This document shows, one piece after another, positions 12,101 to 17,288 of a stretch of 37,839 nt of DNA. Location of the stretch: the IMG/VR virus record IMGVR_UViG_3300030098_003144, positions 1 through 37,839 of that record. One strand, 5' to 3'. Every line of letters begins with the position of its first letter. The first letter of the stretch is position 1. Origin of the DNA: a virus. The position numbers were made by a program, and so were the translations under genes. The notes below the pieces were generated by a model that did not search any database, was not told the DNA's origin, and saw only the letters and a program-made list of their open reading frames with translations.

Positions 12101-15100
12101 AAGTATCAGCTTCGATAATACTTTGAGCAAGATTGCTAACCTGCTTGCCAAGCATATTGATATGACCTACACCCATCTTACTAATCTGTGTTCTTTTTCT
12201 CTCTTGCATTTTATCAAAGAGTGGTTCTATTTCATCTCTAGTATACTGGTCTTTTTTTCCGTGTCTATTTTCTAGCTGTCTTCGGATATTATTAAGCTTG
12301 TGCTCTCCTCCAAACAGAGATTCAAAAGCACTAAGAGGTAGTGAAGATTCTACAACCTTAACACCATTTACTGTGTACTCCCATTTCCTATTGAATAACC
12401 ATTCAGCTCTTTCTAGACTTGCTTCTTTCTCTTCTATTGCTGTAGCTAAATCTTTAGCTGTGTCTATTAATCCCGTAGCCCACTTACCACCATGAGTTTG
12501 TACTACCAACACGTTAGCTTTAGTTACTTCTCTCCTTAATGCTTGAAGAGCTTTAAGTTCTTCTTGATGTACCTTATCGATTTCTTTATCGTATTTAGCT
12601 TTTGCTGTTGCGAAAGCTTCTCCAAGTTTGGTTTTTTTATTTAGTATTGCATCTCTTACTGTATATAGTTTAGCTTCCCAATCACCCTCTATACCTTTAG
12701 GGAATCCCTTCTTTAAATATTTCTTTCCTAATCGATCAATAAGTTTCTGCTCAACTTCTGTCCACGTATAACCTTTTGTGGCGGGAGCCAGTTTTCCAAA
12801 TGTTCTTTTTAGCCAGTTTTGTTTTTGAACAAGTCTTGCAATAATAGGAGCTATTTGTTCAGCATCTCTCTCTGCTTCCATACCTTCCTTAAATGCCTTG
12901 TTTTTAAAGTATTCAGCTTCAATCTCAGTATAGGATTTTCTTAATGCTTTTATGTTTAAGCTTGCTTCTACAACTTTTTCAGTAATAGGGAGATCATCAA
13001 CATTATTTTCTTCAAACCATCGCAACCTAGCTTCAAGTCTTTCTAATGTTTTGACCATTTTAAAGTTACCTTGTTCTTTTGCAACCTTCATAAGAAAAGC
13101 TATTGTTGTAAAGACACTCTGGGTATCTGCATCATTTATAGGCGCTGGCTCTTTAGGCGTACTGCTTGTATCTGTAGGAGTAATATCAATATCTTCTCCA
13201 TACTCTTCTTTAATCCAAGCCTTAATATCCTCTATTAGAGCAGCGTGATCATTGGGATCCATAGCTTGTTTAACTAAAACATCTACACCGGTTTCTGTTT
13301 CTTCTGTAAGCTCAACACGATCCCTTAACTCTAGCTGTTGTTCTTTTGGTATAACAGTAGCTTCACTTGTTTGTGTTTCTATCGTCGTCCAATTAGCAAA
13401 ATCATTATCACCATATTCAACAATAATATTAATAACACTGATAGAATCAATTTCGACTCCATGTGTATTACTCATAAGAATAGCATAGGCGGATAATTGT
13501 TTTGTATGGTTCTCTGTTCGCTGTTTAACGTATTTGCTATTTTTATGTAAAGGAGTCTTTTTGCCTCCACGACGTTTGGTCTTAAGGTCTACAATTTTAA
13601 TAACACCTGTCTCTGGATGTATTAGTAGAATATCAAGTTCACCAGCCATTCCAGCTTGATCGTCGTATACAAAGGTACGATCAGCTTTTATAATATATCC
13701 TTCTCTAAGCCATTTCTCTTTATACTTAGTGATTCCTTCAACTAGCTTATTAAACTCTTCTTCAGTTTCTATTATATACGAACCGTCTTCATTAACAAAA
13801 TCTTCCCACCTGACTTCTTCGCCAAGAAGAATAGCCCTTGCTATATTATCTATTTCTGTTCCAAAGTGACCACCGCTTTGAACCAGAAGTTCCATATCTG
13901 GTTCGATCGTATTATCTTTGGTAACTTTAGTAACCCTACTGTATACTTTACCTGTTCGTTTGTTTCTATAGTAAGAGACATCTTCACCCTCATCATCTAT
14001 TTCTTCAACTCTTTCTATAACTTGCTGTGCATCATCTAGTTCTTGTATAAACTTTTCAACATCTATTGCACCTGGTTTAGGTCCATCTACTGGAGGTGGT
14101 GTTGGAGCCTCATCACCAGCTGGTGGTGTCGGTGGTGGAGGCACATCGTCATCACCCGGTGGCGGTGGAGGAGGCGGATCCTTAGGTTCTGGACCTGGCT
14201 TTCCACCAGCAGTCTTTTTAATATGGGTAATAGACATTACACCCTCTTGCTCAACTTCTCCGTCTCTAAGTATTCGCAAAGATCCTATACGAACCTGAGG
14301 TATAGTATCGGGTCCTACTTCACCCAATATCACTACCTTATAATCCCCTGTGTTTTTTACTGAGGGTATTTGTATATCAATCCCTAATTCTGTTTCTACT
14401 TCTGCAAACAAATAATCAAGGTTTTGCATCAAAGGTGCAAGCTGTGCATCTGTGCGTATAGCCTGTACATCTGAGTTAAGAACTAACTGGTTATAAATTC
14501 TAGTCAGCTCTTTGAGATGTTCAATAGCTTTAAATTCTTGTTTTAATTCTTCTTCTGTAAAGTCATACTTACTTGGATCTTCTAGTAGCGCAGTATCAAG
14601 TAGTTTTATTTCAGAAAGAACTACAACAACATCATCTGATAAAGCTTTTAGATCAACTTCCTTTGCTTTAATTTTCTTAAGCAATTCCCCCCAGTTTTTG
14701 ACATCGTACTTTTCAAAGAGTTTTTCAGCCACCTCAACTTCGTTTGATATATCTTCAATAGTTTCAACAAGATCTTCTTCGAGTAATTTTTCAACTCTTC
14801 CTACTCTAAGTTGAAGTAGTCTTTTAACCATAGTAAGCTGTTCAGCTAACGCTATAGCTAGGTCTTGTATTTCTACTTTTCTCAGTTCTAATACTTCACT
14901 ATTAGTAATACTTTCGTCTAAGAATAAACTTTCAGCATTCAGATCAATTCCTAATTCATCTATAGCTTCTTCAAGAGTTTTCTTTAAATTCTTTACAATC
15001 TCTTGACGTGCTTTTAATACTTCCATTGCACGATCTGCAAAAGCTTTGCCTTTCTTTTCCATGATCGCTTCCCATGCTGCGGTAATTTCTTCTTCAGATA

Positions 15101-17288
15101 TATCTGTAATATCTCTGTCACCAAAGTATTCATCAAGTTCATCTCTAAGTACAGCACCAAAGAACTCTGAAGTATCTCCTTTAGGTGAGGTTGTAGTTCC
15201 GTCTTTCTTTTTAGTACCAAAGAAATAAACAAGTACCTCTTGAGCCGTCCAAGTTTTTCCAGCTTTTTTACCACCGGGCTTTCGTTTCTTTCGCTTAGTA
15301 AAATTTTGAGCTATTGCTTCAGCATGTCCTAATAGGAAAGCTTGACCTATAGCCCGTTGCACACCTTCTGAATCTATACCCCTACGTTGTGCTGCAGCCC
15401 CTGCAAGTTTAGCTACTGCCATGATTATATCTAAAGAATCTGTATCAATAGAACTTTTTCCTGAAGAATCTGTTGTTGTGTGTTCTTTTATAATTTTTAA
15501 TAAATCTAATTCAACTTGTTGTAGTTGTTCTATGGTGGGTGTTTCAGGAAATACTACATTACTAAGTATAGATACAATCCCATCCAAGTTTATATCTTTA
15601 CCTTGTATTTTCAAGTTTGCTAATAATCTTGATATACGTATACCTACAATACTACCAGTAACTGCTTGCTTTACAAACCTAAGGTTGTCTTCATTTACTT
15701 TTACAGCTTGAGCTGCAGTTCTAACAGCATCTCTAATTTGAGCAGGAACTACTTTTGGAGTAAATACTTTACTACCTACCCAGGCACCACCACCCACAAC
15801 ACCCATACCAGCTTGTCCAAGTTTGCCCATAGACCACGAGAATGCTGGGTTAATGAATGGTGTAATAGCAGCTTCGCTTAGTGATTGTAGTCCGACAAGT
15901 TTCCAATCATACTCATCTTGCATACCCCATTCAATCTTATTTGCTTGGTTTCTAATTTCAGCCAACCCACCAGTAAGAGCACCTTCGGCTGAGTTAGCAA
16001 GGAATAGGTTTCGACTTAATTTTGTAAATGGGTTGTACCAAGCGGCTTTAACAGCCCCCTTCTTTGTTATTAACCAGTGAGGTAGAGCTGAAGGCAGCCA
16101 TCTAGTAGCGCTTTGAACTTTAGCCATTCGATCTATAATTCTCATTTGTTTATTTAAGTCTAAAGCTCTATCCCCTAGTTTGCTTAACTTACCAGCTAAA
16201 CTAGCTATTAATGCTGCACTTCCTACACCTGCTGTAGCTGCTGTAATAACAAGACCTGCGACCATTTCACCAACCATATCAGGTTCGTTTAGGATACCAT
16301 CCACAACAAATGAATATACACCACCCGCAGCATGTTTCCATGCACCGTTAGTTTTATCACTCCACATAATAGAGTTTCGTGCATAGCTTAGTTGAAGAAC
16401 CATATTAGCCATATAGAACCATTCGTGTTGGTTCCTTGCTTCAGTTACTGTTTCAGGAGTAAGACCTACACTTTCTAGATAAGTCATATAACTAGGATTG
16501 ACTCGTTTCATGTATTCATACATGAACTCTGGATTGTATTCATCAGGTACTTCTAATCCCTCTAAAGTTATATTACCTTCGGCATCACGTTCTTCTGTAG
16601 CAGCTTTAATAGAAAGTTTTTCTTCATCTGTAAAGACATGAGCTTTTACTTTGAATAGTTGGTAAGGTGTATCATACCAGCCACCAGCTTTTGCTATATT
16701 AATATGTCCTGAAATAGGATTATAATAGTCTTCCGAGGATCCGGTAAATCCTTTAGCTATATTTAAATGAGCAAGATCACTGATCCATTGACGTAAGTAT
16801 TGCTCTGTATTAACTATGCTGCCGTCTTCGAGTTCAGCATCTTTATTTGATATATCTAACCAAGTGTCTTCAAGTGTCTGTCGTCCTGCAAACATTAGAG
16901 AAGCTGCTAGGTTTTCGTTCTGGGCGTTCATGCCCCATACACCGCCTGTATGGGCTGCTGCCATCATGATGCGCTTACCCTCTAGTAAAGACAGAGGAGC
17001 CCATTGTAGCTCACCTGTGGCTGTGTCAATGGATGCTGTCATAAAGGGTCTTTGTTCTTTATAGTTTTGCTGCCACTCTTCTACATCAGGAGAACCAATA
17101 TCTTGGAACAATCCTTTTTCGTCACCAAATCTACCACCCCAATCTGATAAAGGTGCAATCTTAAGCTGTTCTTTAAAGAAAGGCATTGTGGTTTGCCTAT
17201 TGTTAGCTATTGCACTAAACAACTGGTCATTGTTGTAGCTAGGAAGGGGTGTTATAAAATCTGCTTCCCCTCTAATAATTGGTTCCAT
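99..17288 (-). CDS. Giant virion-associated multidomain protein (5729 aa): predicted RNA polymerase, PD-(D/E)XK nuclease, DEDDy exonuclease, zinc-peptidase-like
   Basis: One uninterrupted frame of 5729 codons whose ATG overlaps the stop of the upstream gene (TAATG). By eye the order is: membrane-prone segment (about 334-367); basic patch (665-678) and coiled coils (about 700-1000); proline-rich linker (1030-1076); PD-(D/E)XK nuclease (about 1125-1290); more coiled coil (about 1400-1700); single-subunit RNA polymerase signatures (2149-2682); unassigned (2750-3900); DEDDy exonuclease (about 3905-4115); zinc-peptidase-like segment (about 4160-4330); unassigned helical region; and hydrophobic segments near the C terminus (about 5470-5540). 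It is the last gene of the ejection block, so packaging and injection with the DNA are inferred. Phage N4 is known to inject a giant (about 3500 aa) virion RNA polymerase, and phage 'polyvalent proteins' are known to combine nucleases, peptidases and large helical domains. The frame shows no break. The overall role is inferred; individual domains are listed separately. Confidence 0.9.
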   Translation of the reverse strand: MEPIIRGEADFITPLPSYNNDQLFSAIANNRQTTMPFFKEQLKIAPLSDWGGRFGDEKGLFQDIGSPDVEEWQQNYKEQRPFMTASIDTATGELQWAPLSLLEGKRIMMAAAHTGGVWGMNAQNENLAASLMFAGRQTLEDTWLDISNKDAELEDGSIVNTEQYLRQWISDLAHLNIAKGFTGSSEDYYNPISGHINIAKAGGWYDTPYQLFKVKAHVFTDEEKLSIKAATEERDAEGNITLEGLEVPDEYNPEFMYEYMKRVNPSYMTYLESVGLTPETVTEARNQHEWFYMANMVLQLSYARNSIMWSDKTNGAWKHAAGGVYSFVVDGILNEPDMVGEMVAGLVITAATAGVGSAALIASLAGKLSKLGDRALDLNKQMRIIDRMAKVQSATRWLPSALPHWLITKKGAVKAAWYNPFTKLSRNLFLANSAEGALTGGLAEIRNQANKIEWGMQDEYDWKLVGLQSLSEAAITPFINPAFSWSMGKLGQAGMGVVGGGAWVGSKVFTPKVVPAQIRDAVRTAAQAVKVNEDNLRFVKQAVTGSIVGIRISRLLANLKIQGKDINLDGIVSILSNVVFPETPTIEQLQQVELDLLKIIKEHTTTDSSGKSSIDTDSLDIIMAVAKLAGAAAQRRGIDSEGVQRAIGQAFLLGHAEAIAQNFTKRKKRKPGGKKAGKTWTAQEVLVYFFGTKKKDGTTTSPKGDTSEFFGAVLRDELDEYFGDRDITDISEEEITAAWEAIMEKKGKAFADRAMEVLKARQEIVKNLKKTLEEAIDELGIDLNAESLFLDESITNSEVLELRKVEIQDLAIALAEQLTMVKRLLQLRVGRVEKLLEEDLVETIEDISNEVEVAEKLFEKYDVKNWGELLKKIKAKEVDLKALSDDVVVVLSEIKLLDTALLEDPSKYDFTEEELKQEFKAIEHLKELTRIYNQLVLNSDVQAIRTDAQLAPLMQNLDYLFAEVETELGIDIQIPSVKNTGDYKVVILGEVGPDTIPQVRIGSLRILRDGEVEQEGVMSITHIKKTAGGKPGPEPKDPPPPPPPGDDDVPPPPTPPAGDEAPTPPPVDGPKPGAIDVEKFIQELDDAQQVIERVEEIDDEGEDVSYYRNKRTGKVYSRVTKVTKDNTIEPDMELLVQSGGHFGTEIDNIARAILLGEEVRWEDFVNEDGSYIIETEEEFNKLVEGITKYKEKWLREGYIIKADRTFVYDDQAGMAGELDILLIHPETGVIKIVDLKTKRRGGKKTPLHKNSKYVKQRTENHTKQLSAYAILMSNTHGVEIDSISVINIIVEYGDNDFANWTTIETQTSEATVIPKEQQLELRDRVELTEETETGVDVLVKQAMDPNDHAALIEDIKAWIKEEYGEDIDITPTDTSSTPKEPAPINDADTQSVFTTIAFLMKVAKEQGNFKMVKTLERLEARLRWFEENNVDDLPITEKVVEASLNIKALRKSYTEIEAEYFKNKAFKEGMEAERDAEQIAPIIARLVQKQNWLKRTFGKLAPATKGYTWTEVEQKLIDRLGKKYLKKGFPKGIEGDWEAKLYTVRDAILNKKTKLGEAFATAKAKYDKEIDKVHQEELKALQALRREVTKANVLVVQTHGGKWATGLIDTAKDLATAIEEKEASLERAEWLFNRKWEYTVNGVKVVESSLPLSAFESLFGGEHKLNNIRRQLENRHGKKDQYTRDEIEPLFDKMQERKRTQISKMGVGHINMLGKQVSNLAQSIIEADTFVIDQWDPDRPAPIKMTTLERATLMEDEANMVTSSAQTNIEVATALGQYARRLLYTLNSAKWSDAEAIPHWLLKKALPGNIYGFRPELIFKDSLVTADISSHDMLSVTSMEFEIEGVKKTLALLISRLDTNLRQEYAYTAETLRQALNDPDNQHSKYSIYAARKIITMLKNAQIDLNTKAFDQRLIDNKGEAFKIVANKTRSDFTFGDEKKFLEHIHKVANNFIQNYLTDKGQNEFFHNTGINPDSLGDIPLNDLFQGLALFLNVDPATYFIELGNGKEDYASAAELGVGLVQLALRNAPGTIRRIVDKTDPADVEDNWALITDPDGDVRNKVINKDSSDDFDTSRSGNKMLLAPLEGDVQRWAPVEDWTLMRVLEDEIYRNRIKYALNVEITADLKKEWRARTAEEIIGDRHPMHNVGRRVPFRLSPYINNKTPRGEVMDNDQLIEALMELQLDMGPVLEMYIHDAIIGFRKQFRSDEATQSEWFGTGFDVVVPTTSLGRLSALFRLQPHLFSATDTDVTGKPIGHSLMYQIFEQALRIEDKYDTFDDAMDNWNENDQSFAGLHTFWFMDLTWEEMVDNLQGLIQSMSNEDAAGRSQADLDADPEYAGWKVDLIDRYITSGLEWASAVLQSNPDAKLDKFKTLFTALGIDMATTTETRQEIYKRLKKEMKDDPEGKFETVRERLFKPGPLTILYGGGKEAFMNAHNNIQAQEELAKINSDYGLDLTMDDLGNLSEFLYQAGQGEGSQLLRKSMNYSAALKRRVFEQMFVEGGIQVGSKDVRGGVGPGSMQSALDAARSPEAQAELKKLNDALTPEERKFAEFIMRASDAQALLNGRIAAIADLTNKTVEEVESYLGKRLEKVQAFVDEKVNNGEAITDADMERINEMLTGDRMAWRDIQALRAQNLQNSVAHYIDPGVLELQARIMGYDYDPTDLMGLQDHALYFAYARSHDSKRYYQTVFDTMNIHPVNISYSKVATRVEELTQSEAFKIRRDALIAEGVNGDAIQAGTLTRADIEALYGLLTEDGGKAPLGMWNLENNRAYALRDKYFIDDPTKTADERQDAINAWKAEARELIEESLIRDEMLYEAAYGPIATSDYMNGTTVTSKSGEEFEIFSELDAETMYDVIAKRWKESSLLADNEYDQLIQMVRDVEALRKANANEEAELMYRQLLLQINKQVSLPMEVITQVEDLGARIAQERYPSDRKGTAVKRGGDVRNASDLIGLRTANPGGYAGMRPLIKQVSWEQVGSLALREKYYDRLINELEAGFKDNLDLDVDKQEELNDVIPLDQRQDIDIYADSLNEIVFPELDIDEKSSLLSPTKVNVKNHAYRLKTNLDSWAAEVGIEIDGVDKYPTLYYLKELDEMFGFLHSDVVPPANSQNYNIMMGLRTIKEALASELPLEIYKAKFNLLSNLYKLYRISYGIKTRGASHLSLHEEGAAVGIKFIPEAKDGILSYTDMIRSGMTGRNLLQIPLMHGLQGEDYMLLTEDSINAGEYIRSSATVEGTDFMQGIDADMLFVHGADQWGLMDYITEKLETDYHVSEENIKAFREGALSPIISPETGGNKISLEDYTALFLNALQEVHADSISNFDMFLIDTRVQADGTLVPLDIQAATTDKAGKKNVSALVKRSPLATITLRSATIVGERKVIGITPETLMEAINTLSNYKTIEMMEYAVRHGVHVNTRAIERGDGKIQRTAREALSSNLRQKEGFNFTEDRHNEQMLHDAMEFLVEEGERKLKTVGDDQTISGKTSRFLDAEHYITTTTTVKLFPGAKEFDVPVYKAAFLSPVQRILHRLDRYGSRRIHDKIGGMIESEDGLNLLMVLGFMLRNPHVTSQELVVVMPWLTKELTNLENKNDSVFDVVNEFIGRAEGTLEDIKNELMWREMSPDISFHGIPIEPDARGKVGWQGKANPIAMLARSHWENMTEDVGDVDIDDYFRKTFLPFITDMWHSHVKKYYLSKEHAETIKFIETNLDSLGYVAYLDSIETIRMVDKPVGESMKASDSHLTAKDLRWRASQRVTLNAKTLKRLRKKSNLLEEYRGNAYVYPHLVKLLDDIDNITKVKDDKGNVTNDGFIDEIAADALRSAIGYLANVNPEFVIQTRIEKKRMEGLYVGFAQKRDKTEANISFKDLYDTSTEIDENVRDFKNMLLLSGMTRTQIDTLPEFKEGWDTEVDRVVGLDIETNITNNLDLRKISVAAIVQSSDSALEYETFTRRNSKGDQWLTEKQAKEILNELERLQNEGVKVATFNGNSFDLLTLGKIAKADSQAARIALRSFDAMQILKYSNTTRADVHRARLSLANSARAFEAGEKFGTSAEAAVLQDISLGLEPNVPEGMNEETYNKILEDYGTAEEAEARLMEYVVNDTMITANLLVKLIQKRQGDDSLVTIRSSYRQPAAIEVNVQEVNQSWNVGKEAGQMPRSMVEWNGRGIAMPKTVNIKGDPTNDPGYFIGLDHRKLRQADTASAIEVLFHELSEIAILKYMNENSAAWSNLVAELRRPENLELLNKLVKQSEGNKSNLATGMKMAYFTDTSKPNELVAAFTQYYLAARVLGDPRGTISEEIQEIRSSGFFKHLKKFMGDVFGWIRDQFQGMAHIFVDYMDESPREFDHLMTMLDAVMGIDAEGVRMPDVGNLAGDARFTKLFDNEEPFELRKYDTSVLGKGEELMTDEQYLELVDDKQEVTEQLNRLRLKYGDSDPATWTTADENLYSQYIAQEVNLDNMLKNHGYAKGDKDSPEQFGRHIWGLTRQEQVEAEAIINEEFLHPTAHKTSNVDYAGKAIIRSGDTTLMAAFAYMITKNMSEHFGGRYNQGIGGALRNFGKQSELIGSVLEGIKGHVLLSSSGAQYTYNSPYTAAVLMSNLLVEGSILTSNSILPSNSGIISGAAAQRRSSAMAKAIDATWIQDVANPFKLSKMYKETLDPEAKARLVATLQEDVIRRIIDKKYDLSKYDGDVAQGISALADEYNAFIRDMFELNRKLGNYYADPNKMELIPWSTKLFSDGHVDIARDTSIRDALHKKLIDKVKKETNQIHPVYLYAANLLPRANDLKNNLRSMQKDNPMWFDFILERAFVNYKKITGRRTLSRTEFLNDSMTYITDPEPLHSGSNLERGSRLSQAWIMVTTDLLTNNEVLNWKDVFDHKKGVAEHTDEIKRIKSVVYKKTIDGDNRYAGGSEANLRQTLQELRKINELGDSNINGYYLDPSQIINTEYNSVASYLTDAFLHRISNKAFFVYDNTFIPMVSEVLDDVGVKEFIELNPAVLADNIAKTHGHDVHEVDAFSEITRTDLNYQDLLNLFSNITNARSGIRVTDGQGRSLERTEQAKLHTSFNEVLRRKYVVLKGVASRYGDGGGDPTLAHAAPYTNDIIKSVYGTNLAFASSFVEGSMAGLVHTIGYDGIKNLLIPVISYLKPLSKNYDSKVARDMLYSLRLAKQEDMPGMDDLDAGHQFLSDTGTGTAGWMNKWAGKVTRHAQRVNQELRAQIDLVQRNAIMDLYQGGQWMAMVRMIASDEEVAAYEADPKKWVKQEQARVNAHNAAIDAHNAKPENKDNKIPEINKLTARTKPGFEVSKGEFVSMEKLLQDEKTSWKLWKKLAAASGWGKGRKSKWRLAMIMAQNGLMTPQAIAAFGEMDSGARTMNTAEAGEHYFHLFRMRQWAQTKRDSSKKGVTPVKHKARMDLYYNMRNALQMQVETIITAPNVMDLNVGSEALSQILHQYRTYPMLFTSQRLIRDASKYDGYTFTIKLVTNLMLDMVYSIITMMAGGYHWEDMIDDLENDTGSFVALLGSRLPMFGLYGAMVMEIMGALYIGKRPEAVSPISLAGFINYITGTASGLKGLAMGDWGDDTQKNLINALRIFPYIGETLVRLGLHSAIRTGNMRGSFSKYGGNSNKEFTTMGVDPSMLQGNPRIMMEDFVMELFPGRFPDDLEKEDFATYAGVRNAIDNLPDRQAAQPLLPQETAPSQTSPGPIVPSEPRGSSLRAPEDIGGGMGGSYIQSPL
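609..896 (-). other. Membrane-prone C-terminal region of the giant protein
   Basis: Residues about 5465-5560 hold two hydrophobic stretches: LVTNLMLDMVYSIITMMAGG at about 5470-5490, and a second at about 5510-5540 that contains FGLYGAMVMEIMGALYIG. The long helical C-terminal part with paired hydrophobic segments resembles the terminal 'large polyvalent protein-associated' domains (LPD38 type) of phage giant proteins. That name is a resemblance, not a confirmed hit. Membrane contact during injection is inferred. Confidence 0.4.
4299..4811 (-). other. Domain in the giant protein: zinc-metallopeptidase-like, HExxE variant
   Basis: Residues about 4160-4330, starting about 60 residues after the exonuclease. 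A helix reads EVLFHELSEIAIL (H4207, E4208, E4211), where zinc peptidases normally have HExxH. About 65 residues on, NELVAAFTQYYLA (E4272) looks like the usual third-ligand helix. It is followed by FFKHLKKFMGDVFGWI, which resembles the helix that closes such domains in phage and mobile-element polyvalent proteins. The second histidine is replaced by glutamate. E4211 could still bind zinc, or the domain may be inactive. The call rests on the pattern of helices and these motifs. Confidence 0.5.
4944..5576 (-). other. Domain in the giant protein: DEDDy 3'-5' exonuclease (DnaQ / PolB-exonuclease type)
   Basis: Residues about 3905-4115. Exo I reads VVGLDIETN (D3915, E3917). Exo II reads FNGNSFDLL, fitting N-x3-F-D (N3984, D3989). 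Exo III reads YVVND (Y4096, D4100), the Y-x3-D form that defines the DEDDy branch. All four acidic residues and the tyrosine are present with normal order and spacing (about 70 and 111 residues). The closest familiar relatives are the proofreading exonuclease of family B DNA polymerases and the stand-alone 'PolB-like exonuclease' families. No DNA polymerase domain was recognised next to it, so a proofreading role is not supported; nucleic-acid trimming or degradation is more likely. Confidence 0.85.
9039..11441 (-). other. Domain in the giant protein: single-subunit RNA polymerase of T7/N4-virion type (predicted)
   Basis: All four family signatures occur in the correct order. The T/DxxGR-like box reads HNVGRRVPF (R2149). 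Motif A reads DTDVTG (D2246), matching the D-x3-[ST]-G start of the family, then IGH after a two-residue insertion. Motif B reads KPGPLTILYGGGKEAF (K2416, T2421, Y2424, G2425), matching T7 KRSVMTLAYGSKEFGF at K, T, Y, G, K, E and the final F. Motif C reads ARSHDS (H2681, D2682). Spacings are 97, 170 and 266 residues. T7 has 112, 94 and 181; N4 mini-vRNAP, as I recall its residues (R424, D559, K670, D951), has 135, 111 and 281. The long B-to-C gap is closer to N4. Domain borders are rough. The weakest points are the first two boxes; motifs B and C are the strongest. Confidence 0.68.
13419..13916 (-). other. Domain in the giant protein: PD-(D/E)XK nuclease, Cas4/RecB-like
   Basis: Residues about 1125-1290, directly after the proline-rich linker. 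Visible signatures are GGHFGTEID (H1141, E1145), AGELDILLI (E1217, D1219), a following strand IKIVDLKTK (D1234, K1236) and TKQLSAY (Q1264-x3-Y1268). The D, then D-x-K, then Q-x3-Y order is that of metal-dependent nucleases of the Cas4/RecB/AddB exonuclease group. All catalytic positions look intact. In this family the acidic residues bind the metal ions that cleave the DNA backbone. Cleavage of host or competitor DNA after injection is an inference. The domain lies about 860 residues before polymerase motif R2149. Confidence 0.82.
14060..14201 (-). other. Proline-rich linker in the giant protein
   Basis: Residues 1030-1076 contain 23 prolines, including one run of seven and one run of four, mixed with Gly, Asp and Glu. 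The segment separates the coiled-coil N-terminal part from the PD-(D/E)XK nuclease. A stiff, unstructured spacer of this kind marks a domain boundary and supports treating the two sides as independently folded units. Confidence 0.9.
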
